From Symbiodinium sp. CCMP2592 (lineage: Eukaryota > Sar > Dinophyceae > Suessiales > Symbiodiniaceae), in assembly GCA_905221615.1 (NCBI GenBank), contig CAJNDT010002890.1, forward strand, positions 1,625,882-1,689,881: a stretch of DNA of 64,000 nt, read 5' to 3'. The notes beneath the pieces were generated by a model. The model was not told the DNA's origin and searched no databases. It was given only the letters and a program-made list of their open reading frames with translations. Within the stretch, counting starts at the first letter, position 1. Each line of letters opens with the position of its first letter. Both the position numbers and the translations under genes were made by a program. Positions 34,000 through 45,043 of the stretch are shown one piece after another.

Positions 34000-34680
34000 C
34001 AAACCAAGTAAGTTTGAGACTATCCCGAGCGTGCTCTTACAGTCCCATCTCCTGAGTCTCCAGTAGAGCATGATTACTTGGCGTTCTTCTGGTTGGCTCT
34101 TGGGACTTTAACTTTTTGGGTTTCTATATGAACTATAACAAGGAGGCTAAAAGTTTAACTTTCTGGAGGGGTTCAGAAGTCAGCCAAGGTTATGCTCAGG
34201 CTTTTGTTTGGAGAGTCAGTCAGCGCTTTGGGTTTGGGGCGCTGTCTGTCTGTCAGCTTACAAAGCATGACTTGCAAATACTTGCAGCATAAAAGTTTTC
34301 ATCCAGGTTTCAATACATCATTCCGGGCAAAATGTCGGAACATTACTGGTGCACGACAGCACCTCCGGCTTGAAAGAACGTCCTCATCTACACTTTCGTA
34401 AACTGTAGAGAACCATGAATTACACCTATACTATACCAACAACGCAGAAACAACAGCATAACATGTAAATAAACATATTAATAGCAAAGATTACACGCAT
34501 AGCAAGAGGATTTACGACCATAAAAAAGGATGAGCGGACATAAACCGGATTTAACTTAGGCTCCTGCTATTTCGTTTTCGTTTTAGCTTCCTGTCCTTTT
34601 TTGTTTCATCTCGCGCGATATCTCAGGGCTGTGTACAACCTGAAACCGAAACGCTGAAACGATGAAACAGCTCTCTCTCT
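34000..34680. other. No supported gene
   Basis: Unique AT-moderate DNA; open frames short and without family features. Confidence 0.4.
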
Positions 34681-34688
34681 CTCCCTCT

Positions 34689-34779
34689 CCCAAAGGGTCC
34701 AAGTAATAGTATAGTATATACTTTGGCGGCCCAAATACCTACGAAGTACCCACTACAATGATACTTGGACCCTTTGGGT
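34689..34779. mobile_element. MITE family 7 copy
   Basis: CCCAAAGGGTCCAAGTAATA / complement. Confidence 0.85.
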
Positions 34780-34787
34780 TTGCCAGC

Positions 34788-35140
34788 CTTGCCGGATCTC
34801 CCACTGCAGGTGGCAACCATCGCGTCGGAAGCCCCAGCAGAATGGTCATGCAAGAGCTGAACAGACTTGACATCTGTAGGGTCCTTCTAGCTTTGTGGTT
34901 CATGCTGTTTGTGACAAATCTGAGAAGGATCTCCAAAACACATGTGTTTCTTACCTCCCAAGTGGCGTACAGCAGAGGTACATGTCACTGCACCAGTGCC
35001 CAGCAACACACGACGGATCCACGAAACCTCGGTGCGACGCTTTCGTTCTGCAAACGCCACCAAGTCCGACTGTGACCGGTTCATGAAGGCAGTGCAAATG
35101 TGCGGCTCGCTACATCGTCGTTCCAGCGGGTACCGATGAG
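34788..35140 (+). CDS. Unresolved coding-like region
   Basis: Unique sequence open in overlapping frames (for example MVMQELNRLDICRVLLALWF from 34842). No frame clearly wins; probably several small exons or a decayed gene. Confidence 0.25.
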
Positions 35141-35211
35141 CGCCTAGTGGCCTAGTACCGCGTTGAAATCGGCTCCACTACCTTTCAAGATGTACATGCA
35201 AGATGTGAAGT

Positions 35212-35399
35212 AGTGCTGCATTGCCTGCGCAGCCGTTTTCCGGACAAAGCCTACAGTGTCCCAGCGGTGGAAGGATGACTTTGTCACTGTGTGGGCTGTG
35301 GAGGCGGGCTCAAACCCAAGGCACAACAAAGCCAACATGTTTGTTGCTGCCTTCTTTCCTTTGTCCGGGCATGCTTTTGCAGAACAGCAAATGAATTCT
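35212..35399 (+). CDS. Candidate exon
   Basis: Reads AAVFRTKPTVSQRWKDDFVT and on to NPRHNKANMFVAAFFPLSGH, then TGA at 35400. Better composed than the overlapping minus-strand frame. Not recognised. Confidence 0.38.
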
Positions 35400-35617
35400 T
35401 GACCATACAAAGACTGCTGCAAGGTCTTCGTGTCGCGCAGGGGTAGCCCGATCTAGGTATTGAGCTGTAGGATTTGTAGTACAGAGGCCGCGAGGGACTT
35501 TGGGTTCAAAGAGTCCGAAATCCGACCTATAGACTGCACCCCCCCGAAACCTTAAGTGATCGAATGACGTCAAAGCTGTACGCAGGCTTGGAGGGGTTTC
35601 GTTGTTGCATTTGGCCA

Positions 35618-35735
35618 AACCCTAAACCCTAAACCCCTGAACCTTAAACCCTAAGCCCTAAGCCCCTTAAACCCTAAAGCCTAAACCCTCTAAACCCTAA
35701 ACCTCTAAACCCTAAACCCCTAAACCCTAAAATCC
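35618..35735. repeat. CCCTAAA-type tract
   Basis: About 15 units, ending 10 bp before the exon at 35745. Confidence 0.92.
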
Positions 35736-35744
35736 TACCAAAGA

Positions 35745-35830
35745 AGTGCGCCGAGGCACGTGTTAGAGGCGGCTGAAGCTACGACGCGTCTCGCAGATGC
35801 TGGGCTCTACAGGCCACCGCAGTGGCTTTC
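35745..35830 (+). CDS. Candidate exon between telomere-like tracts
   Basis: A CCCTAAACCC tract is upstream and TTTAGGG repeats are downstream. Reads SAPRHVLEAAEATTRLADAG then LYRPPQWL. Confidence 0.45.
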
Positions 35831-35861
35831 GTTTTGATTATGGGGTTTAGGGTTTAGGGTT

Positions 35862-35971
35862 TCCATGTACCCAAATAGTATATACCTTTGGCCTTAAAGT
35901 AGGCCCTATATAGGTACTTAGGGGTTCAATGTATTTTCATATGGATACATGGACTCCATGGACCCTTAGGG
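35862..35971. mobile_element. MITE family 6 copy
   Basis: TTCCATGTACCCAAATAG / ATACATGGACTCCATGGACC; left tip fused to TTTAGGG repeats. Confidence 0.78.
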
Positions 35972-36610
35972 TTTCGTTTTTGTTATAGGCTCCAAGGCTT
36001 GGAAATTACGGCCTAAGGCTCAGGGTTTCAGACATCATTGTAGGGTATGGGTTTTGGTTCGGACCCAACCCATTCGCTTGTGACAGGTTGGGTGTGGTGT
36101 TTGGCGTTTCTGAACAAAAGTCCTTGGGTTGATGAAAAGAGCGCACTGTTTGCTTAATTGTCGCCCCCATCTCCATCGGCTTCCTGGATGTACGATTGTT
36201 CTGGTTTCACGTCTTTTGGCTCTGGTATTGACTAGCCGCACCAGACAGCCGGAAGCCTAGCTTCATGTACGTGCAGCCCGTGGCAGTCAGCATACCCTAC
36301 TCACTGCCGAGCCTATGTGGTGCCCTTGTATCTAAGATTGGGGTACTCATTGTCGCAAAGTGAGGTCAAAGGCATGGCCAAGAGCAGAGCCATTGCCAGC
36401 GAACTGTTCCTGCAACATGCTCATCGCAGTGTCCCCGAATCCCTGAAGCCTCAACTAGTACGGCTTCTAGCCTCAACAACCTTCACAAGTAACCCCTGAA
36501 CCCTAAACCCTAAAGTAAGGATAGATTCCAGAGCTTGGGGTCGGGCCGTATTGATTGATTGTATGTAGATACATGGCCCCAAGTGCCTAATTCAACCTGG
36601 AATTCTTTCC
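35972..36610. other. No supported gene
   Basis: Mostly unique; a weak open frame (SQSEVKGMAKSRAIASELFL, 36317-36499 +) precedes a short CCCTAAA tract. Confidence 0.35.
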
Positions 36611-36616
36611 GAAACC

Positions 36617-36719
36617 ATCTAGCCATAGTTTCTTTTTCGTGTATCTTTCCGGACCCTAAATAGACATCATAAAAACTAGAAAAACAACAAGGGAAGTGCT
36701 ATGGAGAGTGATTATAGGT
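36617..36719. mobile_element. MITE family 8, degenerate
   Basis: ATCTAGCCATAGTTTC left, GCTATGGAGAGTGATTATAGG right. Confidence 0.45.
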
Positions 36720-36849
36720 GGAGCCCCAGACGACTCAAACCCTAAACTCATTCACCTGCCGAATAGGGCCCCTAAGCCCTAAACCCTACATCCTGGACTG
36801 CATCAGGAAGAAGCCACTGCACTTACAAACCTAAATCCTAAAACCTAAG

Positions 36850-36922
36850 CTGGAGGATCGAACCTCGCTCTGGCTTGGAGATCTTGTTCCAGCACGTTGT
36901 GCGGGGACCTCGTGCTGGCTTG
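36850..36922 (+). CDS. Candidate exon ending at a GTTTAGG donor
   Basis: After CCTAAAACCTAAG; reads LEDRTSLWLGDLVPARCAG; the donor GTTTAGGTC opens a TTTAGGG tract. Confidence 0.42.
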
Positions 36923-37012
36923 GTTTAGGTCTAGAGGAGTAGGGTTTAGGGGTTTAGGTCTAGGGGATTAGGGTTTTTGAAGTTTAGGGTTAGGATTCCA
37001 TAAGCACCGCAG

Positions 37013-37100
37013 AGGTTGCAGGACTCATAGTTACGATTCGTCAGACCTGGAGATTTGCGCAGCCGCTTCCTGTCAAAACGTGTTTGGTATCACCCCACGA
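37013..37100 (+). CDS. Candidate exon
   Basis: After CACCGCAG; reads VAGLIVTIRQTWRFAQPLPV. A telomere-like tract precedes it. Confidence 0.35.
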
Positions 37101-37139
37101 GCCACAGCACTTGATTTGATCATTCACCTCTAATGTTAA

Positions 37140-37252
37140 ATGTGCCCAAACATTAATTCAAACAAGTACTTCAGCCCTTATATAAGTATTTGTATTATGA
37201 GGACCACTTTAAGGCCCAAATGTGTGCTGTATGAGCGCCTGGACCCTTAGGG
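37140..37252. mobile_element. Degenerate MITE family 6
   Basis: TGTGCCCAAACATTAATTC left, GCGCCTGGACCCTTAGGG right. Confidence 0.5.
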
Positions 37253-37324
37253 CTCAGTGACCAACTATGCATGGGTGCTGTCGATGTTGTATTTACACTG
37301 AAGCAGATGAGACTGGCTTAAGCG

Positions 37325-37440
37325 ATGCAAGAAGCCGCTGCCGTTTCAGGTGGAGGCGCCGCACAGACCACCAACCTATTCTGTGTAGACATCAGGCCTC
37401 CAGTCATCTATGCTTTAGTCAGCCTGAGTACCGATAATTA
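37325..37440 (+). CDS. Candidate exon
   Basis: ATG at 37325; reads MQEAAAVSGGGAAQTTNLFC then VDIRPPVIYALVSL, stop TAA. Could be an internal exon. Confidence 0.35.
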
Positions 37441-37583
37441 AGGACGATAAGGCCTCCATTTGAAGGGTACTTGGGCGGTGCGGCTCAGGTTTAAGGTATA
37501 ATCAAGGGTTTTCGCCCGAGGGTTTCGAGCTTACAGGGCTGACGATCCTGGAAAGCTTGATGGGTTAACTTAGAACTAGGAAC

Positions 37584-37689
37584 TACTGCTGATGGACAAA
37601 ATCCTGCATTACCCATAATAAGGAGTATACCATAGTTCCCATAGTTTAGAGTCCTTAGGGTCATGCAGGATTTCGTCCATCAACAGTAG
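37584..37689. mobile_element. MITE family 4 copy
   Basis: TACTGCTGATGG...CCATCAACAGTA; TA at both ends. Confidence 0.85.
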
Positions 37690-37720
37690 GACCACATCCC
37701 ATCATCCCGCAAGCCATTCC
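37690..37720 (+). CDS. Candidate 31-bp exon between two MITEs
   Basis: DHIPSSRKPF lies between family 4 (to 37689) and family 2 (from 37721) copies; CAGTAG at the MITE end could be the acceptor. Too short to be sure. Confidence 0.2.
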
Positions 37721-37844
37721 TACTTAAAGGGTCATGGGACTTAGTAACTCTGGTTATAATTAGGGTAACTATACTTATAACTACTTATAACCCCAATTAG
37801 GGGACTTATAACCATACTTACTAAGTCCCATGACCCTCCAAGTA
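37721..37844. mobile_element. MITE family 2 copy
   Basis: Intact arms; TA at both ends. Confidence 0.85.
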
Positions 37845-37892
37845 TAGTTGCCCCTCAGCCCAAGCCTTGCTGGCAACTTCAACTGTACCCTA

Positions 37893-38028
37893 TACCTGGA
37901 GGGTCGGGGGACTTAGTAACTAGTTATTCTATAGACTTATAAGTACCATAACCCAAATTAGGGTCCCCTTTAGGGTGCTTATAAGTCTACTTACTACCTA
38001 CTTACTAAGTCCCCGGACCCTCCAAGTA
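37893..38028. mobile_element. MITE family 1 copy
   Basis: Arms TACCTGGAGGGTCGGGG and complement; 50 bp downstream of a family 2 copy. Confidence 0.85.
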
Positions 38029-38097
38029 ATCTAGAACCGCACCAATAGAACCCTGACTTTCGCAGATCCGCACTTTGAGAATCCCCTAGTATCCATA

Positions 38098-38205
38098 AAC
38101 CCGGAACCCTAAACCACAAATCCTAAGCCTTCAACCCGAAACCCTAACCAGAAATCCTAAACCCTGAACCCTAAACCCTAAACCATAAGTTTCAAATCCT
38201 AAACC
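38098..38205. repeat. CCCTAAA-type tract
   Basis: Degenerate units before the exon at 38220. Confidence 0.88.
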
Positions 38206-38219
38206 CGAAACCATCGGTT

Positions 38220-38318
38220 CCGATCCGACGCAACGCCCCCGAGGCGCCGCGCCCGCTCCGCGCCCGGCTGGGCCAGCTCCGAGATGCCACGACTTGCACC
38301 TGCCTCGACGACTCTCTT
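38220..38318 (+). CDS. Candidate GC-rich exon
   Basis: Reads RRNAPEAPRPLRARLGQLRD then TCTCLDDSL. A 100-bp CCCTAAA-type tract precedes it and a nested family 13 MITE follows. Confidence 0.45.
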
Positions 38319-38545
38319 AGGGACTCAACAAGCACATAAGCATAGCCCAAAGGGTCCTATGTACCGATATAGTAGAATGTAGGGTTTCCATATTAGGAAT
38401 TACTAATATGACTTAGGGAAGTATCCCCCATAACAGTACAAAGGACCCTTTGTGTAGGCATGTTATAGGGGTGTCCCCTACCTTATTGGGCTTCTGTAAA
38501 AGGGGGCCCTAATCTCGCTTCAAAGGCCCTAAGCTAACAGCTCAA
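38318..38545. mobile_element. MITE family 13 split by another inverted-repeat element
   Basis: Outer left TTAGGGACTCAACAAGCAC and right CTAATCTCGCTTCAAAGG-type sequence; inner element 38349-38453 has AAAGGGTCCTATGTAC / GTACAAAGGACCCTTTG arms. Confidence 0.6.
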
Positions 38546-38860
38546 GGGTTTCTTGTGGTTTAGGGTTGTTTATTAGGGTTTAGGGTTTAGGGTTTCTTGT
38601 GGTTTAGGGGTTTTTTAGGGCAATACTGGTGCTTGGGGTCGTTATTATACCTACAAGTAGCATGACTAGGTTATACCCTCGAGCCCTATTTGAGTATCAA
38701 GGCCACAGTACTGGGTGTCCCGTTTGCGAGTTCCTTCACCTTTGTTTTGGTGTTTATAGGTTTGACACGTGACTTATCGGATTGAAGTAACCCTAAACCC
38801 CTGACCTGCAGACTCAAAACCGTACGGTGTGCTGTCCGGTTCGGGGTTTTCGGTTTCGAT

Positions 38861-38948
38861 ATACGTATATGTATATCTACATATATATATATATATACAC
38901 ACCTGTATATATACATATATATATATATATGTATATATGTACATATAC
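38861..38948. repeat. AT-rich microsatellite
   Basis: TATA/CATA run before a candidate exon. Confidence 0.85.
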
Positions 38949-38991
38949 AAGAGGTCGATCTAAACCCCCTTCTCTTGACTTCGCTGCACAG

Positions 38992-39098
38992 ATGCGTGTT
39001 GTCGCTGTTGGGGTTGCCTTGAAAACATGCAAGAACGCGCAAGGGCGGCCGCAAGAGCCCGCGAGGGCAGCAATATGGTCATATATCCAAGTGCAGGG
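38992..39098 (+). CDS. Candidate exon
   Basis: After GCTGCACAG; MRVVAVGVALKTCKNAQGRP then QEPARAAIW. An AT microsatellite precedes. Confidence 0.35.
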
Positions 39099-39099
39099 T

Positions 39100-39719
39100 T
39101 GGTAGGTTCGTCCCGGTATCCCTTGAATATATTAAGCCAGCTGCGACCTACACTGACAAGCTTTCCCCATGCTGCATTTAGATCTTGGAACCTTCCTCTC
39201 CTAGGCCTCCTGCCCGAAACCAAAGCGATTGCGATGCTCGATGGGTCGTGTTTTGCTACTCAAGATACTGAAGTTCATGATCATACAAGATGCACGTATT
39301 AATACTCGTGTGCGCGCAAGAAACACACAGGAGGAGTGCACAAGGGCGAGCGCACTGGGTATGGAATGGTCACTCATCGGAAGAATAGTTTCGATCAATG
39401 CTCACATGAATATACATTTCAGTTTTATGTTCTATCCATAAAGAGATACCCTTGTGTGTCTCATACATTGTTTTGACACATATAAGACGAGTTTGTGCTT
39501 TTGCAATGGCTCGCGAACTGTTTTATCCGGAACCTTGCAGCGCAAAAGGGTTTCGGCATTTCTCTTGAGTCAGAGTTAGTATGAGTGGGTTTTACACAAT
39601 TAAATGGGCTTCCGGGAGTTGGTATGAGATGGCCGAGCTGAATAGGGCAAATCTTCGGCTCCCGTTGTCGTCTGCATGGGCCTGCATGGGGACGGTTGCC
39701 GGGCCGCCCAGAACTCCGC
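39100..39719. other. No supported gene
   Basis: Overlapping open frames on both strands; none preferred. Confidence 0.35.
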
Positions 39720-39940
39720 AACCCTAGATCCTAAACCCTACAGCCCTTAAACCCCCAAACCACTAAACCCTAATAAAAACCTATACCCTAAACCCCGGAG
39801 AAAGAGGCTACTGCACATTCAACAAACCCTAAACCCTGAAGACTCAAAGCCCTGAACCGCTGAACCCTTAAACCACTAAACCCTATAACCCTTGAAACCC
39901 CAAACCACTAAAACCTATAACCCTTAAACCACTATAAACC
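39720..39940. repeat. CCCTAAA-type tract
   Basis: Long degenerate array before the exon at 39947. Confidence 0.88.
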
Positions 39941-39946
39941 TTCCAG

Positions 39947-40034
39947 AAACTGTAGCTAAAAGTGTCCGGCTTTGTGCTCCGAGGTGGCCGCAGCAAGGCG
40001 GAGCTGCAAAAGCCAAGTACCGGCGCTTCCCCAA
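39947..40034 (+). CDS. Candidate exon between telomere-like tracts
   Basis: After CCTTCCAG; reads VAKSVRLCAPRWPQQGGAAK then YRRFP; donor GTAGGGTCTTAGGG. Confidence 0.42.
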
Positions 40035-40037
40035 GTA

Positions 40038-40112
40038 GGGTCTTAGGGTTTAGGCGTTTAGGGTTAAGAGGTTAGGGTTTAGGGGTTTAGGGTTTTAGGG
40101 GTTAGGGTGTCG
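40038..40112. repeat. TTTAGGG-type tract
   Basis: Follows the donor of exon 39947-40034. Confidence 0.9.
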
Positions 40113-40378
40113 TGGTTGAGATTGAGGGCTAGTGTGAACCGGATATTTGGGCTTTCGGGTTCAGGGAGTCGTGATGTTTGGTTTCAGGCCTTCAAATTGA
40201 ATCCTTCGAAGGGCTAAGTTTTTTCATCATCCCCCTTCCATACTCCAGCCTTTGAGGTTCTCTACGGTTTCAACATGGTTTTACGGCTTTCGGGTTTAGA
40301 GTTTGGGCATGTTTGGGTTCCTTTTTCCGCGTTAGGGCTCAGTGTGTTCTTTGTTTCCACGACTTCGGGCTTCTCTAG

Positions 40379-40499
40379 CCAGAGAGCCGACCTCTAAGGG
40401 CAGTAAGCCCTTAATTAAGGGACATAGCTTAAATCATGATATGAAGCCCCTTATAATCTAAGGTATATTCGTTACTTAAGGGGTGCTGGGCTCTCTGGG
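40379..40499. mobile_element. MITE family 3 variant
   Basis: Arms CCAGAGAGCC / GGGCTCTCTGG with the TTAATTAAGG core; shares the variant arms with 59533. Confidence 0.75.
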
Positions 40500-40710
40500 T
40501 GGGGTCCAGGCGGTCACTTGCTGTCGTCGCAAAGCTTCAGCGATACTACATATCTTCAACTATGGTCTATTTAGTTAGGAATCTTTTCTGTTCATCCAAA
40601 ACCCTAAACCCTAAAAACCCTAAGACCCGAGAGAATATTAAACATACTTTTTTAGGCTCGGGCCCCACAGAGGACCCACCCTTGAGAGCAATAGGAAGGC
40701 ATGTTGCTTG

Positions 40711-40840
40711 AACAGGAGGGACCCTTAAGAAGGACCCCTAGGTATATACCCTTAATATATAGCTATTATATACGCATTATATGGCCCATTATAGGGTAGG
40801 GGTCCCCATTCAGGGTCCCTCCTTTTCCCCTTTGAAAGCG
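40711..40840. mobile_element. MITE family 12, copy 2 (inverted relative to copy 1)
   Basis: Same terminal repeats and interior (GGTATATAC, TATAATGGG types) as 461-588, in the opposite orientation. Confidence 0.8.
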
Positions 40841-41019
40841 CGCAAGATGCTAGCCAGGCCGTAGGATTCCTCACTTAGACGGGTTGCACTGTGGTGAGGA
40901 TTTGGGGGGCCAGAATCGCTGGTACCCAAATCCTTGTAGAACTACTAATTAGATAATGACTTTTCTCAATCTAGCCGCAAACCCAAATCTAGGTACCAAG
41001 GCCTATCTTAAGTTGAAAG

Positions 41020-41166
41020 ACTTGGGTCATCGGCAAGGTCCTCGCGCAAGGCTTTCCCAGAAACGTAAGTCTTGCTCGCACCCTCTCAGAGCAAGTCGAG
41101 TATGATTTCGTCCTGAAATGCTCAGGATGCTCAGGGGAACCTTCAGACACAGAGAGCAAAGGGGCT
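41020..41166 (+). CDS. Candidate exon, 48 codons
   Basis: Reads WVIGKVLAQGFPRNVSLART then EYDFVLKCSGCSGEPSDTE; CSGC could be a metal-binding pair. Not recognised. Confidence 0.42.
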
Positions 41167-41301
41167 TGATGATTGGGGTTTCAAAGGTGTAGTCTTGAGG
41201 GGCTTGTGGCTGCAGTGCAGCCGTTTGAGTTAAACTAAGCCGTAAACGCCCTTAACCCTGCACTCCTGAACCCCCACATCCTAACGAAGGGGGGCTTGCA
41301 G

Positions 41302-41378
41302 TGCTTGAGGGAGCAGTGCATCATTCCCATCCGCAACACCTGGAGCGGATCCTTACAAGTTCTACAACAACTAGACTG
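41302..41378 (+). CDS. Candidate exon
   Basis: After GCTTGCAG; CLREQCIIPIRNTWSGSLQV; donor GTGTAATG. Confidence 0.38.
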
Positions 41379-41448
41379 GTGTAATGCTTAGTGTCCGAAC
41401 TGGAGTGGCATATCTAACACCCTCTACTTACTCAGTTTGCTTGCACAG

Positions 41449-41510
41449 GATCCTCCGACCCGATACCAACACGGTGTTTGCACGATTTTCCCTGGACCCT
41501 GCTCTTTCTC
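41449..41510 (+). CDS. Candidate exon
   Basis: After TTGCACAG; RILRPDTNTVFARFSLDPAL. Here a CCCTAAA tract follows directly, contrary to the usual polarity. Confidence 0.35.
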
Positions 41511-41623
41511 CTAACCCTAAACCCTAAACCCATTGCACTTAAAAACTAAACCCTGAACCCTCACCTATACCCCAAGCCAACAGCCTTCAAGCTGCAACCC
41601 GAAGCCCTTGAGAGCCTTAAGCA

Positions 41624-41730
41624 CTACGGTTGATGAAATAAATCCTGCATTAACCATAAGAAGGAATATACCATAACTCCTATAGTTTAGGGTCCTTAAG
41701 GTCATGCAGGATATATATCATCAACCATAG
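41624..41730. mobile_element. MITE family 4 copy
   Basis: TACGGTTGATGAAATAAATC / complement. Confidence 0.85.
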
Positions 41731-41778
41731 CCTACATAAAACTTGTAGTCTTCATCCTTAAACCTTGAACTTCCCCAG

Positions 41779-41845
41779 GCATGAATCCCCACGCCATAGA
41801 AGGAGCTCGGAACTTCAAAAGCATGGCCAAAATCACTGTCCCTGT
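41779..41845 (+). CDS. Candidate exon
   Basis: After CTTCCCCAG; MNPHAIEGARNFKSMAKITV. Follows the family 4 copy ending at 41730. Confidence 0.35.
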
Positions 41846-41981
41846 GTATTATGTGTATTGGTACGGCAATATTCCAAACATGCTTTTCCGATCGATCAAC
41901 CTATTCTGTAGTTTAAACCTAAACCCTAAACCTTGAAAAAACTTCCTGAACCATCCTTCTGAGGCGCTCCTGCACTTGCAG

Positions 41982-42033
41982 AAAGACGCGGATCAGTCGG
42001 CACCGGCGCAGGCCGTTTAGCGCTTCAGTACTG
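41982..42033 (+). CDS. Candidate exon with canonical donor
   Basis: After ACTTGCAG; RRGSVGTGAGRLALQY; donor GTAAGGGTTTGGGG leads straight into TTTAGGG-type sequence. Confidence 0.42.
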
Positions 42034-42525
42034 GTAAGGGTTTGGGGTTTAGGGTTTGGGAGGTGTGGGGTTTGCGGCTAAAAGGTCGGGGGGGGGTCTA
42101 CGGTTCAGGGTTTGCCTGTCACTCAGCAAGTAAACAGTTAGACTAGGGTTTGGGGGAGTTTAAGTTGCAAGTATATAAACAATCTCTCTCGAAGGTGTAG
42201 TTGTCAATTACACAGGCCACCCCGTTGCCGATGCTCTCTAAGTGTTGTATTGCAGACTTGGAACTTGGCTCCAGGGCATGTGATCCTTAGAGCTTGCTTC
42301 AAGCTTCTCGCATCATGTTCATCACGTTCAGGGTTCTTGGAGCAGCAACAGAGTCTTAGATAGTGAACAGGGGAACTTTGAACTTTTTGGCCTTATAAAC
42401 TATTTCTATTCTAGAAAGTTTGATCTTTTTGGGGCCCGGTTGTTGACCCTCGCGAGACAATGACCACCAGCTTGCATGTGATTGGTGTTCGCAGTCCTGC
42501 ACCTAACATTTCATGTCGGCTAGCG

Positions 42526-42624
42526 GCTACCCAGAGGCCCCATAGTAGTTCCTTTTTGGGATTACCTCATAAGATTCTAAATATGAACCCCAAAAAGCAA
42601 CTACTTTGGGGCCTTAGGGTAGCC
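42526..42624. mobile_element. MITE family 5 copy
   Basis: GCTACCCAGAGGCCCCATAG / complement. Confidence 0.85.
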
Positions 42625-42643
42625 AGTTGATTATTCCTTGCAG

Positions 42644-42700
42644 TGGCCATGGGCTCCTCAACTGTAGCAAGCACCGAAGATCCGATGTCGCGAGATTTAA
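42644..42700 (+). CDS. Candidate exon
   Basis: After CCTTGCAG; VAMGSSTVASTEDPMSRDL; donor GTCACAGG; G-rich intron-like sequence follows. A family 5 MITE ends 20 bp upstream. Confidence 0.4.
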
Positions 42701-42704
42701 GTCA

Positions 42705-44090
42705 CAGGCCTTTAAAGGTTTTGAGGGTTAAGGGGGTCGGGGCTTACGATTTGGGGCTAACTGGCTTAACGTTTGAGGAGGGGGTTCTCGTGGACAGTCA
42801 CCCAGTCACGCTGAAGCCGAAATCCAAACCCTAAACACTAAGCCCAAGACGGACAGCTGAATCTTGCGCGGCTTGACCAGCGGAAGCCTTGGTTTCTCCC
42901 CTGAGCACTAGAAGTACAGGTTGACTCGTCATGATTTAGAATCACAATTGCAACTATGATTACGATGGACCTCCAACCCTTAGATTTTTATCTGTATCAG
43001 TTTATTTCTGTCTGCCAGGTCCGTTCTGTACGAAATAAAACTATGAAGCAAGCAAAAAACTATCAAACAAGCAGACCGAGCACGCTGTGTTGCGTTTAGA
43101 AATCTGCCGCTGTTCACCGCCGGAGTTTCTTCATTGATCACGCTTTATATGAAGTTCGCATTCAGGGTTGAGGGTTGGGGCTAGGCCCTTTTGTTCCGGT
43201 ACCTACGCACTCCCATCAATTTGATGATCTTTGGCTAAGGCAACTAGGCAAGCAACAGAGGAACTTCTGGGTCTAGGTGCACTTTCGTTGCATGAGCATC
43301 AACCCAAACATTCAATATCGCGCAGTTATCTTAAGTTAGTTAAGTCATCTATTTGTGCAAACCTTTCACCCCGATACCAACCCGACCCCCATAAACATCC
43401 CCCAGCAAAACTCACAGTGTAGCCCATAAGCTCCATTGGGATCCTAATCCCATGTGCAGCACGAAGTGGCCCGCTTTCTTGTCGAGTCCAAGATCCATTG
43501 CGTTTTGCTGGGTATCTTGTCTGGCTTGGTGGTATTTCTGTTGAGAGCATGTCAGATTTCCGTTTAGATAGCTGCAGCTGCCTCAAACAGGGTCTTGATT
43601 TTGAACGGTCATCCCTTTGGCATGTTGCGCAGGACTGCACTGACCTGTACAGCTTGCGGGCCACGTCATGACAAAGACAATGTAATCCACTCCTCTGAAG
43701 AACTAACGCCGCTATTCTGATCAACGGTTGCAAAAATCTGTGCACAGGGGCGTGCCGGCATAGTTCGTCGTTCCATCGTAGTGTAAATGCCGGCCTCGCC
43801 GTGAGCATTCTGCATTCAGCCATGCGAAAATTGCACATGTCGACAATGAACCTGCGAGTTCGTGTGCACTTTTTTGTACTATGCAGGTAATGGCTTGTAT
43901 GCACATATTCGTATGCACACACCATATACATCTATGCATGTTGCCGCTTCATCTCTTCATGACATGACTGCCAGAAAGCCTGAGACAATAAGCAAAGCCG
44001 CACGGAATTGATTCCCAAGAGCTCGGAGCTGTTTTTGGTTCCAGAAGAGCCTTACAGCTGGATTTTGACTTTCATGGTATTCTGTGGTCG
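42705..44090. other. No supported gene
   Basis: Low MITE content; competing frames (+ 43231-43422, - 43326-43931) without recognisable motifs. Confidence 0.35.
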
Positions 44091-44096
44091 TATGGC

Positions 44097-44396
44097 TTGT
44101 CTTGCGCAGAGTTTGGCGTTTGCCATACGAAGTCCGGCTGGTTCTTTCTATGTGACGATGGGGGGGGCAGTCAATATCTCGTGGTACCGATGGCGGTACC
44201 CAACAGTGAGCTACACATGTTCAGTATTACTGCTCTGAGTGGGTGCAAAGAGCACGGTATTTTCGAGTTTGCCCAAGAGTTAGTAGGGTCTTTACGATCG
44301 AACGTTTCGAAACACATTCTGGGATGTTGGCAACCTTGCCAGTGTGCTCGGCAAATTTCCTGTTCAGTCATGTCATGTGCACAGCCGTTTACATAA
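44097..44396 (+). CDS. Candidate exon(s), long open frame
   Basis: Ninety-nine codons without a stop: SCAEFGVCHTKSGWFFLCDD, then VVPMAVPNSELHMFSITALS. A G7 run at 44161 may hide a frame change. Not recognised. Confidence 0.33.
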   Translation: MSCAEFGVCHTKSGWFFLCDDGGGSQYLVVPMAVPNSELHMFSITALSGCKEHGIFEFAQELVGSLRSNVSKHILGCWQPCQCARQISCSVMSCAQPFT

Positions 44397-44901
44397 CGAT
44401 TCTGCTGCACAAACCTCCATACGGCCCTGTAGCTATGGGAACGGCAAGCCTCACCTGTGCGGAGTCACCAGGAGGGTCTACACGTATCCGACATCTAACA
44501 GTAACATTCCAAGACAGCTTAATTGTTAGTCGTGTACGCTGCAACATTCTTCCATGGTTTACAACATCCGTTGCTAAACGCCATCTCGTGGACAGGTTGC
44601 AACATCGAGCTCAGAGGCTGTCGGGCAATGAAAAATGCACTGTGCGCTGATTTCGATTGTCCAATTTCTTCTAAGATTCTACAATATGTACTACGCAGTG
44701 CATCCAAGGCAACTCAGACGCGACAACCCTAAACCCATATATATCTTATCGGGCCAAGTAGTTTTGGAGCACATTTAGATAGTTCTGAAATGGTTTGGTT
44801 TGTAAAGCTTAATACGTTCTAGTCTTACAAGTATGTATTAAGGCAAGGTCCCTTGAGCCCATTTTTCAATCAACTTATATCTCCGATTTTTCACATTGCA
44901 G

Positions 44902-45007
44902 CCCTGGCTTCCTTTCTGCCGCTGATATACCCAATTTCTCCCGGCCGGCGCCACTTCAAGTTCTCCTGAAAACTCAAGTGGGCAAGAGTTTACGCAGTGG
45001 GGTTGAG
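44902..45007 (+). CDS. Candidate exon
   Basis: After ACATTGCAG; PGFLSAADIPNFSRPAPLQV then LLKTQVGKSLRSGVEA. Well composed; probably same gene as the next exon. Confidence 0.47.
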
Positions 45008-45043
45008 GCTCAGGGCTGCTAAAACGTATTTGCCATTTGAAAG

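Noticed and set aside
43326..43931. 201-codon minus-strand ORF
   Set aside because: No motif or splice support, and all confident genes are on the + strand; kept as unresolved.
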